Below, one piece after another: positions 13,001 through 24,117 of a stretch of 64,000 bases of DNA (positions within the stretch are counted from its first letter, which is position 1; each line of letters opens with the position of its first letter). The notes under the pieces were generated by a model. It was not told where the DNA came from, did not search any database, and was given only the letters and a program-made list of their open reading frames with translations. This DNA is from Zingiber officinale (lineage: Eukaryota > Streptophyta > Magnoliopsida > Zingiberales > Zingiberaceae): positions 31,750,492 to 31,814,491 of the forward strand of contig NC_056004.1 in assembly GCF_018446385.1 (NCBI RefSeq), read 5' to 3'. The translations under genes were made by a program, and so were the position numbers.

Positions 13001-13708
13001 TCTTGCTTGGTCTTTTCCCTAAGAGAAGATACCCTTTGTGAAGAGGAAGAAGAAAGCTTCTCCTTCTAGTGCTCCCTTTTGCTTCTCTTGCTTGTGAGAG
13101 ATAGATCTTGAGGATCCCTTCTTGTGGTTTGGTTTTCTTAGGGAGAAAACCTTAGTTGGATTTTTGGAAAGGGGAAAGGGGATACTCTAGGTCACGGCAA
13201 TGGTGAGGAAAGGAAAGAAAAAAATGAAAACTCTTCTTTGTTTTTCCTCTTATGCTAGGTGGGAGTAAGAAGCAAAAGAAACTTTGCTTTCCCTTCTTCT
13301 TAATTCCTCCTTTATTCTCTTAATGATGAAGAAAATGTCTTCATTCATCCCCTTAGTTCCTCTCCTCTTATTCCCTCTTGTATCTCCACGAAAATGAAAA
13401 AAGAGTGAGGAAGGAAAAGACAACTTGTCTTGCTTCTTAATCAAGAGAAAGAGGAAGAAAGCTACTTGATGTTTTCTTGCTTCCTTCTCTTAATCATACT
13501 TTTATCTTTATCTACACTTTCCATTCTCTATTCAACAATAACTTATGATGGTCTAGTGGTAATTCCATAATTCTTAACTTAAGAAGGTTCAAGGTTCAAT
13601 CCTTGACCAATTCCTTTTTCTTTTATATATTTTTGGTTCTATCTTATCTTCTTTTATTCTAAGAGAAAATCTTCACATACTTAGCTTCAGAAATTCGTGG
13701 GTGTTACA
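10020..13708 (-). repeat. 3' LTR of the Tekay-type element
   Basis: Second LTR in element orientation, 3,689 bp. It contains nested repeats: ATCATATCATAG/CATAAGAAATCATCA-type units (10540-10800), CATTCATAGCATATCATGTT units (11220-11400), four GGGCACATAGCCAT units spaced 21-22 bases (11411-11492), and two ~375-bp direct copies starting near 11993 and 12368. The short open frames at 11357-11843 are by-products of these repeats. Confidence 0.93.
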
Positions 13709-13725
13709 GTACCCCATACCTCATA
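13709..13725 (-). promoter_or_regulatory. Polypurine tract of the Tekay-type element
   Basis: On the minus strand the sequence ATGAGGTATGGGGTAC abuts the 3' LTR start TGTAACACC. This is where plus-strand DNA synthesis would be primed. Confidence 0.75.
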
Positions 13726-13744
13726 GAAAGTTTGTCCTCGAACT

Positions 13745-16700
13745 TTAGAATAGCGATATCAGGTGGCACAAGACTTCCTGCTGAGTGCATCAGCCACTTT
13801 GTTCGCCTTTCCTGGATGATAAAAGATCTCGCAGTCATAGTCCTTGACTAGTTCGAGCCATCTACGTTGTCTCATTTCAGGTCTTTCTGTGTGAAGAAGT
13901 ATTTCAGACTCTGGTAGTCGGTGTAAATCTTACACTGAGCTCCATATAAATAATGTCTCCATGTTTTGAGCGCAAAGACCATGGCTGCTAGTTCCAGGTC
14001 ATGGGTGGGGTAGTTCTTTTCATGCTCTTTGAGTTGTCTAGAGGCGTAGGCAATGACCTTGCCGTCTTGCATAAGTACAGCTCTCAGTCCTAATATAGAG
14101 GCATCACTGTACATGTCGAAGCCCTTGTCACATTCCGGAAGAGTAAGGATCGACGCACTAGTCAGTCTCCTTTTTAATTCTGTGAAACTCTTCTCGCAGT
14201 CATCCGTCCATTCATACATTTTGTTCTTTTTGGTGAGAACTGTCATAGGGGCTACAATTTTGGAAAAATCTTCTACAAATTTCCTGTAATAGCCTGCAAG
14301 CCCGAGGAAACTCTTGACTTCGCTGGCATTCTTCGGCCTGTTCCAGTTACTTACAGCTTCGATCTTGCTTGGATCTACCATTACTCCATCCTTGGAGATA
14401 ACATGACCCAAGAATGATATTCGATCAAGCCAGAACTCATATTTGGAAAATTTTGCATATAGTTGTTTCTCCTGAAGGATCTGTAGCACGGTATTCAGGT
14501 GTTCAACGTGTTCCTCTGGGGTTCTGGAATAGACGAGGATATCATCAATGAAGACGATTACAAATTTGTCGAGATACGCCGTAAATATCTGATTCATCAG
14601 ATCCATAAATGTAGCAGGAGCATTAGTTACGCCAAAGGGCATAACTATAAACTCATAGTGTCCGTATCTTGTTCGAAATACCGTTTTTGGAATATCACCC
14701 TGTTTCACTCTCACCTGGTGATAGCCGGACCTCAGGTCAATCTTTGAGAAGATGGTTGCACCCTTTAATTGGTCGAACAAGTCGTCGATCGGTGGAAGAG
14801 GGTACCGGCTCTTGATTGTTACCTTATTTAGTTCTCGGTAGTCTATACACATTCGCATGGATCCATCCTTCTTCTTTACGAACAGTACCAGAGCTCCCCA
14901 TGGGGAGTGACTAGAGCGGAAAAGTCCCTTGTCGAGTAACTCTACTAGTTGTTCCTGCAGTTCCTTCAACTCAGCCGGCGCCATTCGGTAGGGTGCTTTA
15001 GAGATCAGTTTAGTGCCAGGAATCAGTTCAATCTCGAATTATATTTCTCGATCAGGGGCTAATCCTGGTAATTCGTCGGGAAATACCCCTGGATATTTGC
15101 ATACTACCGGGACATCTTCTAGTTTTTTGTCATTGGTTCGACTTGCGTCGACCATTTGTGCTAGAAAGCCAGTACATCCTTTATCTAGCATCTTCTGCGC
15201 CTTTATAACTGATAAGAATTCCTCAATTCCTTTTCTTGGTTCTCCAATAAATTCGAACCTCAATTCGGCTTCTGGTCGGAAGACTACTTTTCTTTTACGA
15301 CACTCGATTGAAGCGCCGTACTTGCTCAGGAAATCCATGCCTAGTATAATATCAAAATCTTACATGTCGAGTATTATCATATCACAGTAGAGTTCTCTGT
15401 CTGCGATTCGGATAGGCACGGCTTGCAGCATCTGATTGGAAGGCATCACTTCTCCCGAAGGTAAGGTTGTTAAGAATTTACCATTTATGACTTGTGGTGG
15501 CACTTCTAATTTTTTCGTGAAGGGTGTGGAGACAAACGAATGGGTTGCTCCAGTATCAAATAGTACAGTAATATACTGACTGAAAATAGATAGCTGACCC
15601 GTGACTACTGTAGAAGCACTCGCCATGTCCTCTTTGGTGAGAGAGAAAACCCTGGCATTTGTCGTCACCGGTGGGGCTTCTAATCTCCCTTGGCTAATCA
15701 GGGTCCCTTCCAGAGCTGCTTGCATCTGATGTAGTTGTGCGGGGGTACTCCTATTCTGGTCATTCTGCTGAGATGGTACCTGGAACCGGGTAGGGCAGTC
15801 TCTGACCATATGTCCTTCCTGTCCACAATTGTAGCACTTCCTCGTACCCTGGTGGCATACTCCGGAATGCTGCTTTCCACAAATGGCACACAGAGGGTAC
15901 CTCGGCTGCTTATTTGCTGGACCACTTTTACTGTTGTTCCATTGTTTTCTTTTTCCAGCGGAATTTCCTTTCCAGTTCGTCTTGGTACTCTGCGATTTCT
16001 GTCCTTCCGTCTGTGCTAGACTCTTTCCTTCGTTCATCGCCTTTTGATAATGTTCGGTGATCAAGGCACTGCTGACTAGCTCTTCCGTGGTTTGCGGTCT
16101 ATTAGCTCCGCCGGCCACATTCAAAGCTATTTCAGGTCAGAGCATCTTCAACATTAGTCTGACCCGTTCTCTTTCTGTGCTGACCAACTCTGGACATAGG
16201 CGTGTGAGGCGGTTGAAGCGCTTCACGGCGTCACTAACTGATAAATCGCCTTGCCGGAACTCAGTGAATTCGTCATAATGCCGATTTGTCACTCGCATAT
16301 GAAAATATTCCTCCAGAAACTCTGCTTCAAAATCTGCCCAGTTCATCAGATTGACTTGTCTCTTGGCCTTAACTCTTTCCCACCACATCCTTGCGTCTCC
16401 TGTAAAACAGAAAGACACGCACTTGATCTTTTCCGGTATGGGCCAATCCAGCAGTTCTACGATATTTTCCACCGTCTTGAACCAGGCCTGAGCGTCCCAT
16501 GGCTCACATGTACCCGTAAAATTCTCCGGCTTTAGTCTCAGCCACTGTATCAAATAAGTCTCCTGTCGGACTACTGGAACAGGGGCTACTGGTGGCGCCG
16601 GGGCAGTTGCAGGTATGACGGGCATAGTGTTTTGGTTTGCTGGCGGGGTGACTGAATTTCCATGCTGACCCATCAGAGTAGTGATCAATTGTTGTTGTTC

Positions 16701-16793
16701 GGTGATCTGACGCTGGAGGTCTGTGACTACCTAGGTCAGGTCTGGTGGAGTCACTGTCTCATCGGGTCTGCCACCGCGTCTTCTAGTAGCCAT
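13745..16793 (-). pseudogene. gag-pro-RT-RNase H, four stops, one frameshift, no integrase
   Basis: Minus-strand reading. Gag starts with ATG at 16793-16791. In-frame stops interrupt it at 16731-16733 (TAG), 16137-16139 (TGA), 15360-15362 (TAA) and 15039-15041 (TAA). Open stretches: Gag core 16137-16688 with a W-rich retrotransposon Gag domain; 15360-16124 with a CX2CX4HX4C zinc knuckle (CYNCGQEGHMVRDC) and the protease motif LFDTGATHSF; 13872-14984 with the full reverse transcriptase (catalytic FIDDILVYS) and RNase H ([17 protein letters not shown]). The RNase H ends in a stop at 13872; a one-base shift continues the RNase H tail to about 13745, and then the sequence passes straight to the 3' untranslated region and PPT. 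Integrase and chromodomain are thus missing as a block. The element can only have moved with proteins from relatives (inference). Confidence 0.92.
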
Positions 16794-17064
16794 GATTATC
16801 TTCATAAATAACAACAATGCTAGCATAAGTCGTTATCATTCCTAACTAGACTAACATAAGATGGTTATCATTCTTAACACGACCTAGCATATATTATCGT
16901 CAATCCTATCCTACCATCATATATCCCTAGACTAAAATTATAAATATAACAATAAAATAGACATGCATACTTAAATAAACATATCAGGCATAAAGTAAAG
17001 TAAGCAGAGAAAATTCTTACTTAGAGTAGCAGGATGGAGGCTTGATGTGTGTAGTGAGATAACT

Positions 17065-17082
17065 AACTTGGCTCTAATACCA
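17065..17082 (-). promoter_or_regulatory. tRNA-iMet primer binding site, Tekay-type element
   Basis: The minus strand reads TGGTATTAGAGCCAAGTT three bases after the 5' LTR, matching the plant initiator-tRNA-Met PBS (TGGTATCAGAGC...) except for a few positions. Confidence 0.85.
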
Positions 17083-17085
17083 ACC

Positions 17086-20000
17086 TGTAACGCCCGCCCC
17101 ATTACCACTCTTGCCTAGTGAGGGCGGGGTTACTTTCTTTCTTTGACTTAGCATACATAAACATACATACAGCGGAAGCATATTTATTTTTTTCTAAAAT
17201 CATACTAAGCATATGAACATGAAATAACATGGTTCATCTTAAATAGTCATATTATTCGTTCCTAACACATGCATAGGGAATCATGAAAGACATCACATAA
17301 CATAACATATTATTCTAAGTTCACTTCAGCAGGTCATTTTATTTCTTTAGCCAAGTCACCATCACACATCTCTTGCCCCTTCCTGCTGCTCCTCTAGTTT
17401 ATCCATCCTTTACCTTTATCTGTGGTACAAGGAAAAGTATCTGTAAGCACTCAAGGCTTAGTGAGATCCCTTCCTACTCACAAAACCAACATATCATGTA
17501 AAATTCATCATATCATACATCATAGAATAAAGGACGTTCATATCATCATATAAATAAAACATGTCATATCATGGCATGGATTTCAATATTATCGTAACAT
17601 AACGTGACAACATGTTATAGCATAAATCTTATCATGGTATAAGTAACATCATATCATAGTATAAATCATATCCTAGCATAAGTAATCATCATATCATGGT
17701 ATAGATCATATCATAGCATAAGAAATCATCATAACATGGTATAGATCATATCATAGCATAATAAATCATCATATCATGGTATAGATCATATCATAGCATA
17801 AGAAATCATCATAACATAGTATAGATCATATCATAGCATAAGTGTACATCATAGCATAAGTGAAAGCATCATGACATTTCTTTTCATAGCATCAAGGCAT
17901 CATATCATAGCATAACTGTAAGCATTATTTCACATCATATCGTAAGCATGGATGCAAGATGTCCTTTAAAACATGGGAAATGTCATGTGCAATATGCCTT
18001 TCAAAACATGGTTTATGTCATGTGTGAGATGTCTTAAAACAGTATCATATAGTACTTGAAAATAATCTCAACATGAAGGGGCCCGGCTTAGTACCACATA
18101 CATACATAATGCGCGCATCCTAAGTAGACCCAAGGTAGCTAGTCTTGAACCTACTAGGAACTAGACCCGTAGCTCGGCCTAGGGGCACGTAAGGAGCCCA
18201 CCCTTTACTAGGCTCGTAATTCGACCTAGGGGCGCATAAGGAGCCCACCCTTTTGGTATAAGCCATTCAAAGTAAAATACATGTCATATCATATCTTTAT
18301 CATGTGTCATTCATAGCATATCATATTCATGTCATTCATAGCATATCATGTCCATGTCATTCATATCATATCATGTTCATGTCATTCATATCATATCATG
18401 TTCATGTCATTCATATCATATCATGTTCATCTCATTCATAGCATATCATGTTCATCTCATTCATAAGGTATGCATAAATGGGCACATAGCCATGCATACT
18501 TGGGCACATAGCCATCATATTTGGGCACGTAGCCATCACATTTGGGCACATAGCCAATATAGGTATCATTCTCATGCATGGTTCATAAGCATACTTAAAC
18601 GAGCATATATAATATATCATGGAAGGAAAAGAAAACATAATCATGCATGGATCACGAGTTAACTTTTCCTAATTCATATCATGGCAAAGGAAAGTATATA
18701 ATGAATCATAATTTGGTCTAAATCCTAAACCAACTAAGGGTGGCCGAAACATGCATAGGCTCACTTAGGTTGCATGAAATCATACAAGCATATGAACCCA
18801 ATTTCATTTCTATAACATTTATCATAAAGAACATCATGAGCATATTTAATCTAGGTTCTATGCTTCCTAGGTTTAGAAACCCACATTGGCCGAAACATAC
18901 AAGGTCCAAAACTTAGTTACAAATAGCATGTAAACATGTGAACCCTAAACAATTTCCATACATTTATCATAGGCAACCACATGAGCATATTGGATTTAAG
19001 TTTCAAGCTTCCTAAGTCCATAAACATAGGTGGCCGAATGCCACAAACATAGGTTCTAAGCATGTGAGTATCCTATAACTTTCATAGCACATCATAGAGA
19101 AGAACATAAACATGTTAGGGTTGAATTTAGGCTTGCCTAAGCCCTACATTTCACTTGGCCGAAAGTTCACCATGTGAAAAACCTAACCCTAATCAACATG
19201 AAATCTCAAGTGCATTATGTTATCTTCATATCCTTTCATAATGTAAAACATAAGTAAGCTAGATTTGAAGTTGAGCCTCCTTAAGGTATTTAATCCCTTC
19301 ATGATCGAAACCCTAAGGTAAAGTCCTACTAGTTCTAAGCATCATACAAGTATAAAACATCAAGAGAACATACATAACATATTATGGAAAACTTCATACT
19401 TGATACTTCTTCTAGGATTTTTCAACCAAATACAAGCATGTGAGTACCCTATAAATTTCATAGCATATCATAAGAAGAACATAAACATGTTAGGGTTGAA
19501 TTTAAGCTTGCCTAAGCCCTACATTTTATTTTGGCCGAAGGTTTACCATGTAAAAACCTAACCCTAATCAACATGAAATCTCAAATGCATTATGTTATCT
19601 TCATATCCTTTCATAAGGTAAAACATAAGCAAGTTAGATTTGAAATTGAGCCTTTCTAAGGTATTTAATCCCTTCATGGCCGAAACCCTATGGTAAGGTC
19701 CTACTAGTTCCAAGCAACATACAAGTATAAAACATCAAGAGAACATTCATATCACATCATAGAATAAATCATAAACATGTTAGTTTTTAAATTGAGCTTC
19801 CCTAGGGTTTTAAGTCTCTTCATGGCCGAACCCTAAGGTGGGGTTTTACCTAACTCCAAGCCACATACAAGCATGAAATATCAAGGTCATATTCATAGCA
19901 TATCATAAGGAAAGAAAACTTAAGCATGTGGTTTTGGTTTTGAGCTTCCATAAGTTTTACAAGTGTCATGGCCGAAAGTTCCCAAAAGAAACCCTAGATT

Positions 20001-20774
20001 GTTAATCTAAACTCGAACAAAAATCATATAACAACTTGTACCACAGGTGAGGGGATACTCACCTCCTCTTGCTTGGTCTTTTCCCTAAGAGAAGATACCC
20101 TTTGTGAAGAGGAAGAAGAAAGCTTCTCCTTCTAGTGCTCCCTTTTGCTTCTCTTGCTTGTGAGAGATAGATCTTGAGGATCCCTTCTTGTGGTTTGGTT
20201 TTCTTAGGGAGAAAACCTTAGTTGGATTTTTGGAAAGGGGAAAGGGGATACTCTAGGTCACGGCAATGGTGAGGAAAGGAAAGAAAAAAATGAAAACTCT
20301 TCTTTGTTTTTCCTCTTATGCTAGGTGGGAGTAAGAAGCAAAAGAAACTTTGCTTTCCCTTCTTCTTAATTCCTCCTTTATTCTCTTAATGATGAAGAAA
20401 ATGTCTTCATTCATCCCCTTAGTTCCTCTCCTCTTATTCCCTCTTGTATCTCCACGAAAATGAAAAAAGAGTGAGGAAGGAAAAGACAACTTGTCTTGCT
20501 TCTTAATCAAGAGAAAGAGGAAGAAAGCTACTTGATGTTTTCTTGCTTCCTTCTCTTAATCATACTTTTATCTTTATCTACACTTTCCATTCTCTATTCA
20601 ACAATAACTTATGATGGTCTAGTGGTAATTCCATAATTCTTAACTCAAGAAGATTCAAGGTTCAATTCTTGACCAATTCCTTTTTCTTTTATATATTTTT
20701 GGTTCTATCTTATCTTCTTTTATTCTAATAGAAAATCTTCACATACTTAGCTTCAGAAATTCGTGGGTGTTACA
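17086..20774 (-). repeat. 5' LTR of the Tekay-type element
   Basis: First LTR in element orientation, same 3,689-bp length and repeat content as 10020-13708. Visible differences include two in the first 30 bases, one at 17640, one at 18218 and three near 20645-20670. Compensating one-base indels lie near 19110 and 19935. Confidence 0.93.
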
Positions 20775-21262
20775 ACGGCACCATTTCGGTTCTGTCCGCA
20801 TGAGGAAGCGAAGCAGCGCACCCGCGTGTGAGGAAGCAGAAGCGACGCACGCTTTGCTTCTTGCACTGCTTCAAGTGTATAAATACACTTCCTCTATTCC
20901 TTGTTCAACACACCGAAGCATTCTGCTCTCTTCTTCCCTCTCTAGTGCGTACTTCTTCTTCATTTCCCTTTGTTCTGAGGCTTGGTTCTACGCGATCTGA
21001 GGTTGAATCCGAGTGCGCCGTTCGTCTTTGAATGCACCTACGAACGACGCGAGTGGTTGTCGGATATTGGGAGAATTTTGTCGGAGAGCCTCTGTACCGT
21101 GGGCGGCAATAAATTCTCTAAAGAAAGTCGGCACGCCGGCACTTCAACCGGAGATACCAATTACTCAACCTTACTCTTTCATTTATCTGATTATTGCACG
21201 CTTGCTACTGTTTTCGTGTAATTATATTACTGAGTTACTGCTGTAGTTCAAACAACAGCTTC

Positions 21263-21485
21263 ATCTGGAGTCGATATCCAAAAACACAAGCTTGACTCAA
21301 CTCAAATTGAATCGAGCTAGAAAGTTAACTAATCATCATTCTGAGAAAACCTTTCCAAGTATATTATTTAACCTTAAAAGAACAATTCAATTATAAAACA
21401 CAACCTTTCCAACTGGCATATTAAATCTTGTTAAAAATCTCCTATATCTCATCTATATACCAATCCAAGTATAGAACTTACCGCG
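21263..21485. other. Intergenic, nothing recognised
   Basis: Short AT-rich spacer between the solo LTR and the next repeat. Confidence 0.4.
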
Positions 21486-22199
21486 ATTTACCAAAGGGCG
21501 TACCTAGGTTTTTAAATTGACCAAAAAACGTATGCTACTTTAGTATTTATCAAATGACGTACTTTTTTAAGTACACTTTCCATTTTATCCTCCTGACAAA
21601 TTTTATTTTTTATGTCGTTTTTCTTTTCTCTATCATTTTCCTCCCTCCTCTCTCCTCTCTCCTCTCTCTTATCTCCTATCTCCTATCTCCCATCTCCCAT
21701 GCATGCAACTTCTCTTATTTTTCCTTTCTTCTATTTCTTTTTTTTGTATGCACGTGTAAAATCCATGCATGCACGTATTTCTTCTTTTTGTAACGTAGGC
21801 TTGATATTCAAATCATATCAGACCCACGACATTTTAGGTTTAGTTGATTTTTTAATAACATTTTAATACATTTGGAGAAACTAAAATAAACAATGAATAA
21901 CATATTTGAACTATTTATAACCTCAGAAATTCACAGGAACTAAAATAGGTGTTACAAAGCTCTCTAGATCCATTAGTAAATTTTGATCAAAACTTATTGA
22001 TTGACCTAAAAATCTCAGATTGAACTCATTTCAGTTCATGTGGATGTCTGAGGTTCCAAGAAATTCAAATATGTTATCTATTGTTTATTTTAGCTTCTCA
22101 GAGGTGTTAATATAATAAGAATCAATAAAATGTTCCATGTTAGACTTGATATAATATCATATCAAACCTAACGTAGGCCTAATATGGAATAATATCAGC
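21486..22199. mobile_element. MITE-like repeat, 3'-truncated copy
   Basis: Begins ATTTACCAAAGGGCGTAC, like the terminal repeats of the element at 50816-52205, then a TATTTATCAAATGACGTAC line and a CTCTCTCC pyrimidine tract. The body shares the phrases GGTGTTAATATAATAAGAAT and CCTAAAAATCTCAGATTGAA with that element. No mirrored terminal repeat is found at the right end, so this copy is truncated. The open frames at 21554-21866 are pyrimidine-tract artefacts. Confidence 0.55.
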
Positions 22200-22859
22200 C
22201 CAACGAACTTACCTTAAAGAAAAAAAAACAAAAGGTTGTAAGCCATACAAATAGCAGACAGACTATAGAACGATGCAGCAAAGTCTAATGTCCAATGGAG
22301 ATACCTGCTATTTTGCTTCCATAACTTGACGCCTGTTGTATTGCTTCCATTGTTTCTGAGATAGGATTTAGAGGTGTTAGAGCAGTACATTGAAACAAAA
22401 TTGACATTCTTCTTCATCGTCTTTTTCTTCAATGTGCTCTTTATAGGAATGATTCTTCACTATCTTATCCCACGACAGATATTTATTCGGACTTGGACAC
22501 ATGAAATTCGTCATCAATAGATATGTCCACAACTATAAGCAATGCTTTTTTGGCCTATTGATTCAGATCTGTGAGGCGCTCAAAAACGGAATTGAGGCGT
22601 CAATTCTTCTCTGTACATCAAGGGCAAGGTGAGATCCAGCAAGGTGGAAAGGTAAACGTAACCAAAAGTTCAATCATAAAACGGTGTCAGAAATTAATGA
22701 CCGTGAAAAAGAAAACAAAAAATTAACAAATTGATATAGCAAACCAAATAATCGAGTCTCAATTTTCAATTTTCTTTGCCCTTTTTATTTCTATAAAAGA
22801 ATTGTAATTTCATCCTCATAGAAGTATGGCTTAAACCACTCACTATATACAAATTCACA
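22200..22859. other. Intergenic, unassigned
   Basis: Moderately GC-balanced DNA with a 72-residue minus frame (22214-22432) that I cannot match to any family. It could be a decayed exon or repeat; no splice model supports a gene. Confidence 0.35.
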
Positions 22860-22864
22860 GTTAC

Positions 22865-23965
22865 TGATCCCGTCGGATAGTGGTGGAGACGACGCACTGC
22901 CTAGGGGTGGCATCGAGGTAGCTTATGTTAAATGGAAGAAAATTTTGGGCTAGAAGAAGATGACACTAAACGATCCCAGAGCTAAGAGTTGTGAACCTGC
23001 GCACATCATAGACAGATTCCATGGAAGCATTAGAGTAAGAACCAGGAAAGGGATCTTTGACGTCGGCACCCTGACACTCAAGTCAAAATAGTAGCTGAGC
23101 AAAATAGAGAAGACGATAAACAGTAAAACAACAGTGTAAATGCACGAGTATGCTGATGCGGATGCGTATGCGTATGCGTATGCATTCCTACGTGTACTTG
23201 GCCAACGGAGAAGATCCCCTTTTTATACCACATCTCGTAACCTTCGCATTAATGAGGCAACAGAGAATATCTAGTGTCAGAATATGTCGGATGGTGGAGT
23301 ATGTAAGACAACCTTCCTATAGGCGGAGGAAGGCTCCATTGCATATATATGTCAGAGTAATAACATTTTCCCTGATATGTTGTTATGATTCTTTAATAAT
23401 GTTGTCTCCAAGAGATAGTCTGACCGGCTCTGGGCTGACCAAATGTAGACTAGGAGTCATGCTCATGTGGGGAACTGGACCTCAGATGTCCGACCGACGC
23501 TAGAGCCGGGCAGATGTAAGCTAAGGTTCATGCCCATGAGTGGGAAGCTAAGCCCTGGAGGTCTGACTGACTCTGGGTCGGGTAGATGTAAGTTGAGAGT
23601 TTTGCATTTGGAGAAGTAGGGAGCTGAGCCCCCTTAAGGTCCGACCGACCTTTGAGTCGATCGGGTTTATGTTGGGAATTTGGAATTCGCTCAGACAATA
23701 TGTCCGATCAAACTTTATGTCGGGGGCTCATTTTGCACTCGACTGCTATACTTGAATATAGAGTTCAGTTCATCTGAGCGATGTGTCATGTTTGATCGGT
23801 CTTTTGGTCTGATAAGCTAGAGCACTCAGCGATGACACTGGACTTATTTCAGTATGACATCAATAAGACTCGAGAGTTGACTCTGTCTTGACTTTGACTA
23901 TCACATCAATCGATTTTCTTAATGTCAAACCCTACTTCAGGGGTCCCATCTTACTCACTGTATCA
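22865..23965 (-). repeat. 3' LTR of the Tat-type element
   Basis: Shares with 45396-46433 the blocks GGAGACGACGCACTG, GCATTCCT.CGTG.AC.TGG, GTATGTA...CTTCCTATAG and TCAGACAATATGT.TGATC, with frequent substitutions. It includes a run of GATGCGTATGCGTATGCG hexamers at 23156-23185, expanded compared with the other LTR. Confidence 0.75.
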
Positions 23966-24117
23966 TTAGTCTCTCCTTCAAGTCTAGTCAAACAAGGTTG
24001 CAAGCTCAACTAACTAGACACTTGTGTACTTTAGTGTTATTGGCTTGAACGCTCGGTTCTATTTCTTCCATTCGAGTTTTATGCTTGGAGCATTGCCCAT
24101 TCGAATAGTTCACAGTT

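Larger units (their letters stand above)
10020..20774 (-). mobile_element. Non-autonomous Ty3/Gypsy element, Tekay/Del type
   Basis: A complete insertion of 10,755 bp: two LTRs of 3,689 bp each, TGTAAC...GTTACA ends, and the 5-bp target duplication ACGGC at 10015-10019 and 20775-20779. It reads on the minus strand: PBS at 17065-17082, gag-pol from 16793 down to about 13745, PPT at about 13709-13725. The internal region is only 3,377 bp. The reverse transcriptase and RNase H are present, but integrase and the chromodomain are absent. I noticed only about 20 differences between the LTRs, so the insertion is young despite the coding damage. Tekay assignment rests on the RT type, the PPT of GAGGTATGGGG form and the Gag with one zinc knuckle; it needs a phylogeny. 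Confidence 0.93.
9689..21257. mobile_element. Solo LTR, split by a nested Gypsy element
   Basis: The outer pieces 9689-10019 and 20780-21257 join into one LTR of about 809 bp that starts TGTTG and ends CAACA. It is flanked by the 5-bp direct repeat GCTTC (9684-9688 and 21258-21262). No internal domain, PBS or PPT exists other than the nested element, so this is a solo LTR left by recombination between two LTRs. A TATAAATA box is at 20878-20885 if read on the plus strand. The superfamily cannot be told from the LTR alone. The short open frames at 9801-10115 and 20767-21246 are within LTR sequence and are not genes. Confidence 0.85.

Noticed and set aside
10020-20774. Two 3.7-kb copies as a simple segmental duplication
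   Set aside because: They have TG/CA ends, a PBS and PPT at the inner borders, gag-pol between them and a 5-bp target duplication outside, so they are LTRs.
22214-22432. Possible small minus-strand gene
   Set aside because: No family match, no splice partners and no start context; left as unassigned intergenic DNA.
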